Positions 55,801-64,000 of a stretch of DNA of 64,000 bases are shown here, one piece after another. The stretch spans positions 1 to 64,000 of the forward strand of contig SFFI01000012.1 of assembly GCA_004556925.1 (NCBI GenBank), written 5' to 3'. The stretch comes from Clostridiales bacterium. GTDB lineage: Bacteria; Bacillota; Clostridia; Saccharofermentanales; DTU023. The position numbers were made by a program, and so were the translations under genes. Below the pieces are notes generated by a model that made no database searches, was not told the origin of the DNA, and saw nothing but the letters and a program-made list of their open reading frames with translations. Within the stretch, counting starts at the first letter, position 1. The number at the start of each line of letters is the position of its first letter.

Positions 55801-58800
55801 GCTTAGAGATGCCAATTTGAGTAGGTTCGCGGTCCATGCCCACTTGAGATGCCAAATACATATCCTCACCCTCTTCTTGCGTTACACAAGTCCCAGGGTA
55901 AAGTGAGATATAGTGACCATTTTCACGTACTTGTGTTTCATCAGCTATTCCTACTGATGCCCCTTCAAAAGGAGGAATGTATTTCATACGGATTGCATTA
56001 TCTAAATGGTCAGTAGTCGTATCATATTTATCCATGATCACGGCATAGGCAAAGCTCAGACCCTGTTGTGGGGGCAGATACCACCTGCCCTGATCATCTT
56101 TATAGACTTTGTCCCGGTTGAAGTTGGTGAGATCGGAAATATTAAACTTAATCTTTCCTGCTTCACTTGTATTAGCATCGACCGTATAGTTATGTAATGA
56201 ATAGTTTTCCTTTTTCTCCTCATACTCCATATAATCCCGTGCAGCTTCTAAAAGGCTTTTATTCCTGTAAGTGATATCAACGGGAAATCCGTTACGAGTA
56301 TACGGGGTATAAGTCATATTCTGCCAATTAGGATTAAAACGATAACCGGAAATGGTACCCGGTTGGGCCAGTCCAGCAAAATGAGCGCCAACGGGTAGTG
56401 TATCCTCAAGGGTAGAGAGGTAGAGATTATCAGAGTTGCTGGCATTAAAGAGGGTCACCGTATAAGTGACTACAGACAGACGGTCTTTCCAGGCTTGATT
56501 GGTAGAAAAATCTGTCAAATTGTAGTAAGAAGGGCTATTCCAATAGATGGGTTTATCCCAATAATCCTTCCAGTAATTCGATACAATATACGCTTCCCCT
56601 GTTCTATCCTCACTTCCCGGAGAATCATTACGTGGCTGTTGATTGTATTGGACCATCTGGGGACCCGCATAGGATTTCCGTAGGAAAACCTCCTGTTCAT
56701 TGCCCAAGGAGTGGTGGGCCTGGTCTTCACCCGCGTAGACGTGGATGGTGTTGTCCACACCCTGGTCACCATATTTAGCCGTATAGGCATCCCACAAGCC
56801 TTCACCTGGATATGTGAGTTCCAGGTATAAATAGGCTTGCCCATCGTTAACAAAGCTAATGAGGGGATCATTAGGATTACCATTCCAGGTTAGTTTCTGC
56901 TGGCCCTGGCCGTCTTTTGGAGAAATGGACACATTTTTATAGTTTGCACTAATCTTGACATCATTGCGGTTACTTACTGCGTAAGAGCTAACCTTGACAT
57001 TAGAAGAATTCCAGGCAAAACCATCCGGTGTCGCTGGCAGGAGGTCATAGATGTCCTTATTTTGGAGAGTCACATCCTTTTCACCTTTGAGCGTAATGCG
57101 GTATGTGACCTTATCGCCGGCCGAGATGTGGGTATGTTTGCTTATTTTATCCTGTTCAGGACTCCAGGATAATTGGGTCACAATACTCTTATCAAAGTCA
57201 TAAATAGGAGACTTGGTTGAACTCTCATAGAGACGCTGAGTGGCGTGGTCATTGAGCCAGGTTTCGTTGACATAGGAGCCATCGCCTTCTACTTTTTCAT
57301 CCACTAATGTGAGGACTTCAATTTGTTGCTTAAATTCGCCGCCCTCTTTATGGTCAAAATGCCACTTAGCGACAAAAGTACCGTCAGCTTGCTGGATGAC
57401 CTCTGCTGTGAGGGGCTCACCACCTTGAGCCTTATAAGCTAGCTTATAGGTGCCCGGTTCGATAATCGCGCCGTATTCTTTCCCTCTAAAGGTAACCGTT
57501 TCGCCAAAGTTTTTCCCCGGATTAAGGCCCGTTTCGGCTAGGAACTTAACCTTGTCCGACATGAGGTGGTCGGTGACAGTTAAGACATCCGGTCCTCCCT
57601 GCCCTTGATAGCTAGGCACAAGAAAGAAGCTGTCGACGCGACCCTCGCCATTGCGACTGATCGCTTTTTCAATGAAGGCCTCCCGATACACGCTACCGTG
57701 TTTCGCATATTCATTACGCACAAGATGGTCATCCGAACCGTATGTGTCAAATGTAGCATCAATCTCGTTGGTTACTGGGAAATTCTTGTTGGGGTGGGTA
57801 TAACGCTGGTCCTGGGTAAGGAGCATAAAGCTATCCTTAACCGTAGTAGCCAGGTGATAGGTATGTTTTTCCCCTGGGGCAAAGGTATAATTTTGATCTT
57901 CTTTTTGATAAGGCCAAAAGATGGCGTATTGGGCCTCTCGCGTGACGATATAGGATTGATTAGCGAAGTCAAAGCTTCCCCGTCTTTGGCCCTTTAAGTC
58001 CTCAAGCGGAATACTGGTCTTTTGCTGGGGATCCTGGTTAGAGACTAAGACAAGTTGGTTTCCTTCCTTAGTGATAGTTAGCGTGCAGGTCCAACCTATT
58101 TGGTCAGGATCATAATCGGCCTGTCCATGATAGGGTGTCTGAACACCCCGGTTCTGAGCATTAGGAGTTAAGCGAGCGTCCCCTGTCAAAGCCTCTGGCA
58201 AGGGAGTAGTGCCTGGGGATTGGACAAACTGAGCCCGTGTGATAGTTACAGTAGGACTTCCCTGGCCTTCAAATTTACCAGGATCAGTAAAGAGCTTGTA
58301 GAGATCATCCCAACTCAGATAGAGATTTTCGTTGAGTTCATCTCTGAGGGTCTTCAGATGACTGTAGGGGGAGTTGCCATCATTTTCAGCGGTAATAGTC
58401 CACCAAGCAGGGTCACCGTAACGTTGCGGTGAATGTTGGGAGTTGGCCTTCTTCTCTATCGTGAGGTGGGCCCCTCTTTGCTTGAGGATAACGCTCGTCT
58501 GGTCCTCAGATGTTTGAGACTCCTTATTTTTTAGAGTCATAGTGTAGTCTACGTGATTACGGACGAGATGTTGATTATTACCGGGATCCGTATCAAATTC
58601 TAAGATTTCATTACCTAGGCTATAGCGAAGAGGGGATTCTTTATGCCACAGGGCGACACGGTCAGCTTCTCGTCCTATTTTGTACCAGCTTTTCGCCGTT
58701 ATTTGCAGGCGACCTTGATCATCGAGTGTTGCTTCATAGGCATAGGAAAGCTCTTCTTGCCGGCTTTCTTCCATATAAGCTAAGGCAGTCTTTTGGCCAT

Positions 58801-61222
58801 TGAGATTGACCACTAAAAGACTACCCGGGAAATTTTCCACCATAGGTTTGCCAGCGATATCCAGACTAGCATAATCATTGGGAGTAGTTACAATATGTCT
58901 TTCCAGCGTCTGGAGAAGGGCTGCGCTGAGGCCATCCCTAAGCTTCATGCTATTAGGTAAGGTCAGGGTATCTTTGACCACGTCTGGGTATTCCTGACTA
59001 TGCAAATACCCTAGTTCGGCAAAACCGTCATAGTATTTGCGGGCACCCGTGACCGTGTCGGAAACAGTAAAGCTTAAACCGGCCCCATAGTATTTCCCTT
59101 GTTTCTCTTGAATGATGGGTTTTTGACCTAACTTTTTGACCTGGTGGTCTCGAGGCTCCACGACATGGGGGAAGTTAATATAGTCACCCGCTGGGTTTTT
59201 AGTATAGGTGGTCTCTTGAGGAGGTGTTTTACCCTCCTTGGCTTCTGCCCAGATGGTGGTATTCCCCCCTAAGCTCCCTTCGGGATAAGTCACGTGGGTG
59301 CTAATGTTGGCTGTAGCCCCTGCAGGGATGCCCGTGATGTCATAGTAGTAGAGAACACCTTGCCCATCTGAGTCCGCAATTTGACCGGACAAAGGAATGG
59401 GCGCTAGCTGTGTGCCATCACTGACTTCAAGACTGAGGCTAGCCGGAGCTGTATAAGAACTAGGATCACCTTGTTTAGCATGGTCAGCCTTGATGTAAAG
59501 GCGGACAGTACCGTTATCGTAGTGGCTATCCGCATTAGACAGAGCAATTTTTAAAAGACTAGCATAGGCTGTCGGATAGGTATAGGAATAACCAGGATTG
59601 TTTTGGTTGGTGTAAGGCAGGACATTAATGCGAATAAAACTAGACTTATTAGGATTTTCAGGATGGGTATAGGCATAATAAGAGCTTGCAGGTGTTTGGG
59701 CCAAAACATTCTTGGCCGGATCTAAATCGGCCGGCGGGTCTTGTTTGACCGGAGCCCTCAGGGCTGACGCCGGAGCTTTTTGGGCCTGGGCTACTAGAGG
59801 CTCAGAGATGTCTAGGTCTGATGTCTCCAGGCCCAAGCTGTCAGGGGCCTCATTTGCAGACTCAGCAAGGATGGCCATTTTTTCCTCTTGTTTTTCCGCA
59901 GCCACATGCGCTTCAGAGGCAGCCAGTTGAGCCTCATTCTCTAAGACGGCCGCTTGCCGGGCAGCTTCTGCATTCGCCTCAGCCGTAATTTGGTCAGACA
60001 GACCCTGTGCACGTAGGGCTGCCCTGTAACGATCTTTGACCTCTAGGCGGGCATCGTAGTTGACCTCTGGGCCATATAGAATATTACTCAATGCGGATGA
60101 GAGCTGGTCTAGCTTTTCTTCCGAAACAGCTTGCTGGCTGATTCCATCTCGAATAATCAGGTCGCTATCCATATACATCCGCAGGGCATAGGTTAAGGTG
60201 TCAGCTGTATCGGCAGCCTTTTCTTTCAGCGCTTGGAGGAGGTCAAGAGGCCACTTGTCTGTGTCAACAAGGCTACCCTCTGCATTTACTACGCGGCCCT
60301 CATTATCCAAGGCATAAGTAGCTAAGACCCTGTCGCACCAAGCTTGCTTGAGGCTTTCTAACTCTTCTGGCGAAAAACGCTCAGGCGGGATTTCCTCTCC
60401 TTCCTTGTTCCGGATCAGGCCATCATCCCCCCATTGGTAGAGGCTGAGGTCATGGCTACCTGGTTCCTTGTCTTGGTCTTGTAAAGACTCCTCAGTTTGT
60501 GCTTCAGACCGCTGTTCTTTCAAGGCTAAAATAGCGGAATCGGAAAAGTCACCAATCTCTTGGATCACTCCGTTTTGGTCGATAATTTGACCGTTTTGAT
60601 CCATTCTATATAAGCTCAATACCTGGTCCAGGTACTTGGCTTCAAGTGCTTGATAGATTTGGGGGCTAAGGCTGTCAGGGGCTATCAATTGGCCTTCTTC
60701 ATCAAAAACCTGACCCTGACCATTCATGTGGTAATGCTCAAGAGCCATCGCAAGGGCTTGCTCCTGAGCTTTTCGAGCTAGTTCTTTGAGCTGAGATTCA
60801 CTGAGGATACTCTTGTCAATTTCTTGCCCTGCGGGATCATACACTTTGCCCTGGGCATCCATACTAAAGCCTTCAATAGAATCCAAAGCGGTTGGCTCGC
60901 TAGTGAACTCACCGCTTACCTGGCCAGATACATCAACCGGATCTACCTGGTCAGAATTCGATTCTTGGGCAGTTGTTGTTTCCTCGACCGCTTCTGGAGT
61001 GCTCGTCTCTTCCGCTATTAGGTCAGCAGGATTCTGGCCTTCCTGGGTGTCCAGGCCAGGCATATCAACCGAATTTTCGAGGGTAATGGCAGGCAGGATC
61101 AGGGCATAAGTCGTAACAAATACAGTGACAATTGCCAAAGCCGCAAGGACATTTCTAACCCGGCGGCGGAATCTAGCCTTGCGTATATAGTTTTGTACTT
61201 GGATCCAAAAGTTAGTATTCAT
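52850..61222 (-). CDS. Giant LPETG-anchored surface adhesin
   Basis: The 2790-residue protein starts with a basic signal region and membrane helix containing TYALILPAITLE, common in CnaB-type surface proteins. Residues about 117-380 hold six degenerate repeats of about 40-56 residues with a Y.MD.NG.V.D..G core. A long β-rich stalk follows. A CnaB/SpaA-like domain near the C-terminus has INLLKLDG and LLRELRAPAGY, candidate isopeptide residues. The sorting signal LPETGG (about 2755), a hydrophobic helix and RRRR complete it. No interruption is seen across 8.4 kb. It is probably the tip or ancillary adhesin of the locus. Confidence 0.9.
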   Translation of the reverse strand: MNTNFWIQVQNYIRKARFRRRVRNVLAALAIVTVFVTTYALILPAITLENSVDMPGLDTQEGQNPADLIAEETSTPEAVEETTTAQESNSDQVDPVDVSGQVSGEFTSEPTALDSIEGFSMDAQGKVYDPAGQEIDKSILSESQLKELARKAQEQALAMALEHYHMNGQGQVFDEEGQLIAPDSLSPQIYQALEAKYLDQVLSLYRMDQNGQIIDQNGVIQEIGDFSDSAILALKEQRSEAQTEESLQDQDKEPGSHDLSLYQWGDDGLIRNKEGEEIPPERFSPEELESLKQAWCDRVLATYALDNEGRVVNAEGSLVDTDKWPLDLLQALKEKAADTADTLTYALRMYMDSDLIIRDGISQQAVSEEKLDQLSSALSNILYGPEVNYDARLEVKDRYRAALRAQGLSDQITAEANAEAARQAAVLENEAQLAASEAHVAAEKQEEKMAILAESANEAPDSLGLETSDLDISEPLVAQAQKAPASALRAPVKQDPPADLDPAKNVLAQTPASSYYAYTHPENPNKSSFIRINVLPYTNQNNPGYSYTYPTAYASLLKIALSNADSHYDNGTVRLYIKADHAKQGDPSSYTAPASLSLEVSDGTQLAPIPLSGQIADSDGQGVLYYYDITGIPAGATANISTHVTYPEGSLGGNTTIWAEAKEGKTPPQETTYTKNPAGDYINFPHVVEPRDHQVKKLGQKPIIQEKQGKYYGAGLSFTVSDTVTGARKYYDGFAELGYLHSQEYPDVVKDTLTLPNSMKLRDGLSAALLQTLERHIVTTPNDYASLDIAGKPMVENFPGSLLVVNLNGQKTALAYMEESRQEELSYAYEATLDDQGRLQITAKSWYKIGREADRVALWHKESPLRYSLGNEILEFDTDPGNNQHLVRNHVDYTMTLKNKESQTSEDQTSVILKQRGAHLTIEKKANSQHSPQRYGDPAWWTITAENDGNSPYSHLKTLRDELNENLYLSWDDLYKLFTDPGKFEGQGSPTVTITRAQFVQSPGTTPLPEALTGDARLTPNAQNRGVQTPYHGQADYDPDQIGWTCTLTITKEGNQLVLVSNQDPQQKTSIPLEDLKGQRRGSFDFANQSYIVTREAQYAIFWPYQKEDQNYTFAPGEKHTYHLATTVKDSFMLLTQDQRYTHPNKNFPVTNEIDATFDTYGSDDHLVRNEYAKHGSVYREAFIEKAISRNGEGRVDSFFLVPSYQGQGGPDVLTVTDHLMSDKVKFLAETGLNPGKNFGETVTFRGKEYGAIIEPGTYKLAYKAQGGEPLTAEVIQQADGTFVAKWHFDHKEGGEFKQQIEVLTLVDEKVEGDGSYVNETWLNDHATQRLYESSTKSPIYDFDKSIVTQLSWSPEQDKISKHTHISAGDKVTYRITLKGEKDVTLQNKDIYDLLPATPDGFAWNSSNVKVSSYAVSNRNDVKISANYKNVSISPKDGQGQQKLTWNGNPNDPLISFVNDGQAYLYLELTYPGEGLWDAYTAKYGDQGVDNTIHVYAGEDQAHHSLGNEQEVFLRKSYAGPQMVQYNQQPRNDSPGSEDRTGEAYIVSNYWKDYWDKPIYWNSPSYYNLTDFSTNQAWKDRLSVVTYTVTLFNASNSDNLYLSTLEDTLPVGAHFAGLAQPGTISGYRFNPNWQNMTYTPYTRNGFPVDITYRNKSLLEAARDYMEYEEKKENYSLHNYTVDANTSEAGKIKFNISDLTNFNRDKVYKDDQGRWYLPPQQGLSFAYAVIMDKYDTTTDHLDNAIRMKYIPPFEGASVGIADETQVRENGHYISLYPGTCVTQEEGEDMYLASQVGMDREPTQIGISKRYLGSRLDPDHIGTFQDSQDPEGRPAYVQSGYYKAEEQLQWRVDLDHKSGVVQDWSFTDSVEKPYGFDEIRFYPAGYEKENDLFTTITDKDIYYSFKIEESEATPKQFRITLDRPPLKFEKAGALHQEITVGLDQEASLGSAGDKETPAFKVRIQEIDREGVQYQQVTLTPEPGFFGFAYPGIYNSYRAKVNPVALHDYPRFDLTTSVHSRDKAQPKLYENVARLTPSVPLVDKATSGSYDRGNGQVGDLGGPSVYDGAFAPVFGKSATSSRKQVTQLTDTHAVYKDSKGKSNTAEGNPLLLQANSVSTLPNMIDLPNASTLVRYTLEVKNYSKSAYIDDLVMVDNLPQVDDFFSWKPAQRESDFQVNLLDPDQYLKVQVALYDEEGSALKDSSGQPIVRSLSKGQYQVQYSEKTLFGRNPDYQVKRDSTGRVPEDLDWHNSYNPQKDRSFRLILRDQSTYTSPETTDALIPANAVVSVSYDAEIDASYKPRTEEQIAWNSFGYRYHTYQPNETGDPVYLEAEPQKVGIRLPGAQAPVLEKRRLYANNQFPLMAEEGEKSYLFLAIKESKMDTSKQYASQLAQSLDFLETLEGQDLASMYQTIDAKLTVGSGDALSSVYQIYAPKLSVGAASGTLSMVPTTLPNGTSRGLAFDQIGQTQDSDVYLMEIMNPSTGRPYYLGPDGKIHEDSLSSFQDLESNIQDVKVSQASSLPTSSYPALWLSSSAFAGGETQISFTATNVGRPWAINLLKLDGQAASTEDQSLPSLAGAVFGLYSPLQSEQLSQADLQAIKSKYNFLSGLNPSMVDPKTGQTFYLKAVEETGATSPQSFTPHPPETTWSGSLMGLTTEEEAALKGLVTNLQNKLPASLRFEGLKANQYLLRELRAPAGYAISYPEPILLERSYYFADEGAKTLLLRGQTGAPQASWPEVDGSDAWAMVSNDVEAGGVLPETGGMGTLPYLLGGLGLMSLAFLGLWRRRRAYSY

Positions 61223-61241
61223 ACGTCAATACCTTCTTAAA

Positions 61242-62444
61242 TTATTGTTGATGCCTGCGACGCAGGAGACCTACACAGATGCAAAGTAAAGCAGCGGCTA
61301 CAGAGAGATAGACCGGCCACCAGAGAACAGCTGTAAAAGGCAGACCGTCGCCTGGGAGCGGTTTATCAATTTGTGGTGGAATAGTGGGTTTAGTTTCCTT
61401 CGGGGGGCGAGAAGGCTTTTCCGTCGGAGGAGGGGGCGTTTCTGGTTTCTGACGATTATGGAGAACAAAGGTGCCCTCTTCATTCGTCACCGTCAAGCTG
61501 TAGCCAGCTGGTACCTTCTCCTCGCTCACCACGTAGCGGTGGCCTTCCGGAAGTTGAGTAAAGGTAAATTGCCAATGGTTACTGGCAGAAAGGATAGCTG
61601 TTTTATATAATTTGCCGTCCTGGTAGAGGGCTGCGGTAATCTCATCAGGATAGTGGGCTGTCAGACCTTGTCTATTTTCCTCACTCATCTGCTCCATGCT
61701 ATTGAGGACACGGCCATCTTCAGTCTCCCAAAGCTTGATTACCTTGAGTTCTAATTCTTGCGGTTTGTTCTTCTCTTCTAACTTCGCCTCAATCGTTAAG
61801 GCAGAAAGAAAGTATTGCCAATTTTGTGGATCATGGGTTGGCAGCGTCACCATCATAATCTGGGGCAGATATTGCTTGGTTTTTGTTTCATAGGGTGCCA
61901 CGTCCACAAGATAAAGACCCGGCTGGAGGCTTTGTCCCGCTACGGGGTATCTTAGAAAGCTTTCACCTGCTGGGTTGGTTTGACTCTTAGCTGTTTGGTA
62001 GGGTGGAATGCTATTTTTCGCAATGAGGCCAAGAATAGTCTGACCCTGGTCCTGCAGCTTCTTCGCGTAAGCAGCCTTTTCTTCAAGAGAATCCAGAACC
62101 CGAGGGGGTGTTTGGAGAAGGGTATTCAGGTCCGTAAGTGCTTGAAATTCTGTTGTGAGGGTGAGGACACCGGTCTCCGGATCAAAATCTGCTAGCTTGT
62201 AAAGCTTCCCCTCTGTATCGGGAGGCGCTTGACGAAGTTTTACCGTGAGACTGAGGGGCTCGGAAAGTTGGCCATTGGCTAGAATGGCTTGACCCGGGAG
62301 AAAACAAAAAAGCGTGGCCAGCAAGCATAAGATCAGGCCACAAAGCCAGGTAAAAGGCTTGGACGACCTCCCTCGAAGGTCTGCTTTTCCCGCCTTCCGG
62401 CTTTGGGCCAACCAGGTCAGCATTAGGTAATTATTGTCTTTCAT
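61242..62444 (-). CDS. CnaB-type pilin with variant sorting signal
   Basis: The 400-residue protein has a basic extension and signal peptide (about 30-56, ending QAILANG), a middle pilin-like region (YLVDVAPYETKTKQYLPQIM), a CnaB domain (LKVIKLWETEDG to SEEKVPAGYSL), and a proline/threonine-rich wall spacer. The C-terminus shows LPGDGLPFTA then a hydrophobic helix and RRRHQQ. The sorting motif is therefore LPFTA (LPXTA) or LPGDG rather than LPETG. It lies between class C sortase and the giant adhesin. Confidence 0.82.
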   Translation of the reverse strand: MKDNNYLMLTWLAQSRKAGKADLRGRSSKPFTWLCGLILCLLATLFCFLPGQAILANGQLSEPLSLTVKLRQAPPDTEGKLYKLADFDPETGVLTLTTEFQALTDLNTLLQTPPRVLDSLEEKAAYAKKLQDQGQTILGLIAKNSIPPYQTAKSQTNPAGESFLRYPVAGQSLQPGLYLVDVAPYETKTKQYLPQIMMVTLPTHDPQNWQYFLSALTIEAKLEEKNKPQELELKVIKLWETEDGRVLNSMEQMSEENRQGLTAHYPDEITAALYQDGKLYKTAILSASNHWQFTFTQLPEGHRYVVSEEKVPAGYSLTVTNEEGTFVLHNRQKPETPPPPTEKPSRPPKETKPTIPPQIDKPLPGDGLPFTAVLWWPVYLSVAAALLCICVGLLRRRHQQ

Positions 62445-62523
62445 ACCTTCATCCTCTAACTCTCTGGAAGGTAAGGCCTAGAGGCCTCAACCGCTCCCTT
62501 GCTAAACTATTTTCGCTTGCAAT

Positions 62524-63591
62524 CTATTTGCGAAAGATCTGGCAGATTTTGAACCAGAGCTTTCGCAAGATGGAGCCGGCATCCCCTTCTTGGCGGGATA
62601 GGGGCTCTCTTGTGGTCTCATTCAGATGGACGGTCGCCTGTCGTGACAGGCGGTATTGGTCCTGCAGGGCATGTAAGCGGTCCCAGGCCTGCTGACTGGG
62701 GCGTTCTTCAATGCGCTTCATGGCATCTTGCACGCGCATTTCCGCTTCTGAAATGTGTGGTTTCCGCGTCACTACTAGGAGGACGAGCAGAAGGCCGATG
62801 AGAATCGGGATCGCGACAAAGAGGGCTACGTAGGTGGTTGGCAACATTCTGGCATCTGCCGAAACCCGAATATTAGTAGCCTTTGCGTTGTCTACGCGAT
62901 GACCGCGCACCAAAAGGCGGTGCGTATTAATGCCGTAAGGCGTACAGGTTTGTAAAGTACAGTGGTCCTGTCCAGGCTCTATGGCTAAACCTTCCAACTC
63001 ATTGGGCAGGACGATAAGGATGCGGTCCACTTCATAGGTAAGTGTTTCATCCAGGGTATGGAGGATAAAGGTATCCCCCTTGACCAACTGGTCAATATCT
63101 GTGAAGAGCCGGGCCGAGGGCAAACCCCGGTGGGCCGAAAGGACACAGTGGGTAGATGGGCCGCCAATCGGGAGGCTGGTACCTGGCAGATGGCCTACAG
63201 CTGTTTGCAAAATTACATCATCTGTACCGTGATAGACAGGTAACTGAACGCGAATTTTGGGTATATCGACATAGGCCATAGGTCCACCTGGTTTGGTGTC
63301 CAAGAGTTGATGATAGTGGCTTTCCTCTTCTGGGCGCAGTGTGAGGTGCAAGGGTTCTCTAGACAATTTTTCGTTGTAAACTGTTGCATCGTCCAGCATG
63401 CTTTTGTAGACATCATCATTGATATTGGCTACTGCTTGGGCATAGGAGGCTACTGCCTTGGATTGATTAAATGAATTCCAGTAATTGGCGAGACTAGGAT
63501 AGGCAAGAAGGGCTAAGCCTGAGAATAGGGCTAGATAAAGGAAGGCTGTTATCCATCGGGATTTATCCAAAGCTTCTCCTTGCTTATTCAC
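62524..63591 (-). CDS. srtC: Class C (pilus) sortase
   Basis: The 355-residue enzyme should polymerise the LPETG pilin whose gene ends just upstream. It has an N-terminal helix (about 13-32), catalytic His154 in LSAHRGLPSARLFTD, Cys216 in TCTPYGINTHRLLVRG with Arg225, and a second membrane helix (about 252-272), as in pilus sortases. The usual lid motif with DP(W/F) was not found. A basic and acidic cytoplasmic tail of about 75 residues follows the last helix. Confidence 0.9.
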   Translation of the reverse strand: MNKQGEALDKSRWITAFLYLALFSGLALLAYPSLANYWNSFNQSKAVASYAQAVANINDDVYKSMLDDATVYNEKLSREPLHLTLRPEEESHYHQLLDTKPGGPMAYVDIPKIRVQLPVYHGTDDVILQTAVGHLPGTSLPIGGPSTHCVLSAHRGLPSARLFTDIDQLVKGDTFILHTLDETLTYEVDRILIVLPNELEGLAIEPGQDHCTLQTCTPYGINTHRLLVRGHRVDNAKATNIRVSADARMLPTTYVALFVAIPILIGLLLVLLVVTRKPHISEAEMRVQDAMKRIEERPSQQAWDRLHALQDQYRLSRQATVHLNETTREPLSRQEGDAGSILRKLWFKICQIFRK

Positions 63592-63627
63592 GCATATCCT
63601 CTTCTACGCATTGTCAGCTAGACTAGG

Positions 63628-63674
63628 GCCCTCCGGCCACATAGACACCTCATGGGTGTGGATGACCGGAGGGC
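63628..63674 (-). terminator. Large hairpin between the pilin and sortase genes
   Basis: Arms GCCCTCCGG/CCGGAGGGC enclose a second helix ACACC/GGTGT. There is no T-run, so it may be a processing or partial-termination site limiting sortase expression relative to pilin. Confidence 0.5.
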
Positions 63675-63702
63675 ATGATGCAGTTTTATTGATGCTAGAT
63701 TA

Positions 63703-64000
63703 TTAACGGTGGCTTGCCTGTACCCGTTTTCTGCTCACTAAAACAACCAAAGCGATTACCGCAATAAGGCTGCCAAGGGCATAGAAAATAGTGGTACCAA
63801 TCCCACCCGTTTCGGGTAAGAGGGTGCCAGGGGTATTCTCTACCGTTACCATATTAGAATTATTGTCACCTAATGTTTCCCAAGGACCATTTGCCTTATC
63901 GCTCTTCTCATAGGTCCAGGTGCAATCGGTCTGTCCTTCGACCGGAGCAGTCCAGGAGATCTTGATATAGATAGGCTTTGCTGCAGTGTAGCCGGCAGGA
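63703..64000 (-). CDS. LPETG-anchored pilin, 3' end only (window edge)
   Basis: The visible 98 C-terminal residues include an extracellular segment with PIYIKISWTAPVEGQ, then TLLPETGGIGTT, a hydrophobic helix and SRKRVQASHR before TAA at 63703-63705. The gene runs off the window. Its position before the class C sortase suggests the major pilin. Confidence 0.85.
   Translation of the reverse strand, partial: PAGYTAAKPIYIKISWTAPVEGQTDCTWTYEKSDKANGPWETLGDNNSNMVTVENTPGTLLPETGGIGTTIFYALGSLIAVIALVVLVSRKRVQASHR

Noticed and set aside
1..64000. tRNA genes, including tRNA-Sec (selC)
   Set aside because: No TΨC-arm-like GTTCGANTC pattern with matching acceptor stems was seen in the spacers; a tRNA search program would be decisive.

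Overview
The window reads as the chromosome of an anaerobic, amino-acid-fermenting Gram-positive bacterium (Bacillota, Clostridia/Tissierellia type) of roughly balanced base composition. The evidence is a complete selenoprotein glycine reductase operon (grdX-E-B-trxB-trxA-A-C-D), an NAD(P)-dependent glutamate dehydrogenase, a flavo-diiron oxygen-defence protein, LPXTG-type surface proteins with sortases, and Gram-positive ribosome binding sites. I cannot name the species from sequence alone; a Peptoniphilaceae-like organism would fit.
Layout. 1-1313 is a long non-coding stretch with an unusual array of inverted repeats, followed by gdhA. 2677-12869 is a selenium block: selB, selA, a DUF3343 protein, a TusA/YedF-like carrier, a seleno-YedE membrane protein, a NifS/Csd-type desulfurase or selenocysteine lyase, and selD, which itself reads through an in-frame UGA. 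An AT-richer three-gene ABC-2 exporter (6460-8858) interrupts it. 12967-17144 is a MacAB-like export operon with an unusually long membrane-fusion protein, followed by a Ppx/GppA phosphatase. 18168-26216 is the glycine reductase operon on the minus strand; grdA and grdB each contain one UGA selenocysteine codon. 26453-28939 carries a composite PlsC acyltransferase and a Cof-type HAD phosphatase.
29033-50687 is informational and house-keeping: rpoC and rpoB, a PrsA-like foldase, a CorC/HlyC protein, a second EF-G-like GTPase, a lipoprotein, a dihydrouridine synthase, a flavo-diiron protein, then tuf, fusA, rpsG and rpsL. The str genes and rpoBC, often adjacent in Bacillota, are separated here by about 10 kb. 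50874 to the window end is a sortase/pilus locus: an LPETG pilin (partial), a class C sortase, a CnaB pilin ending in a variant sorting signal, a 2790-residue LPETG adhesin, a small coiled-coil protein, a LepB-type signal peptidase with a long cytoplasmic extension, and a second sortase.
How it works together. SelD makes selenophosphate, SelA charges Sec-tRNA, and SelB delivers it to UGA codons in grdA, grdB and selD; the tRNA-Sec gene was not found here. YedE, the TusA-like protein, DUF3343 and the Csd-like enzyme probably supply selenium. Glycine reductase then turns glycine into acetyl phosphate using thioredoxin. The most unusual non-coding signals are the ~62-bp inverted-repeat array at 396-850, an apparent plus-strand promoter and terminator pair antisense to the rpoB leader (36414-36583), a terminator-like hairpin at the very start of the rpsL transcript, and a tandem duplication of the 3' end of selB.
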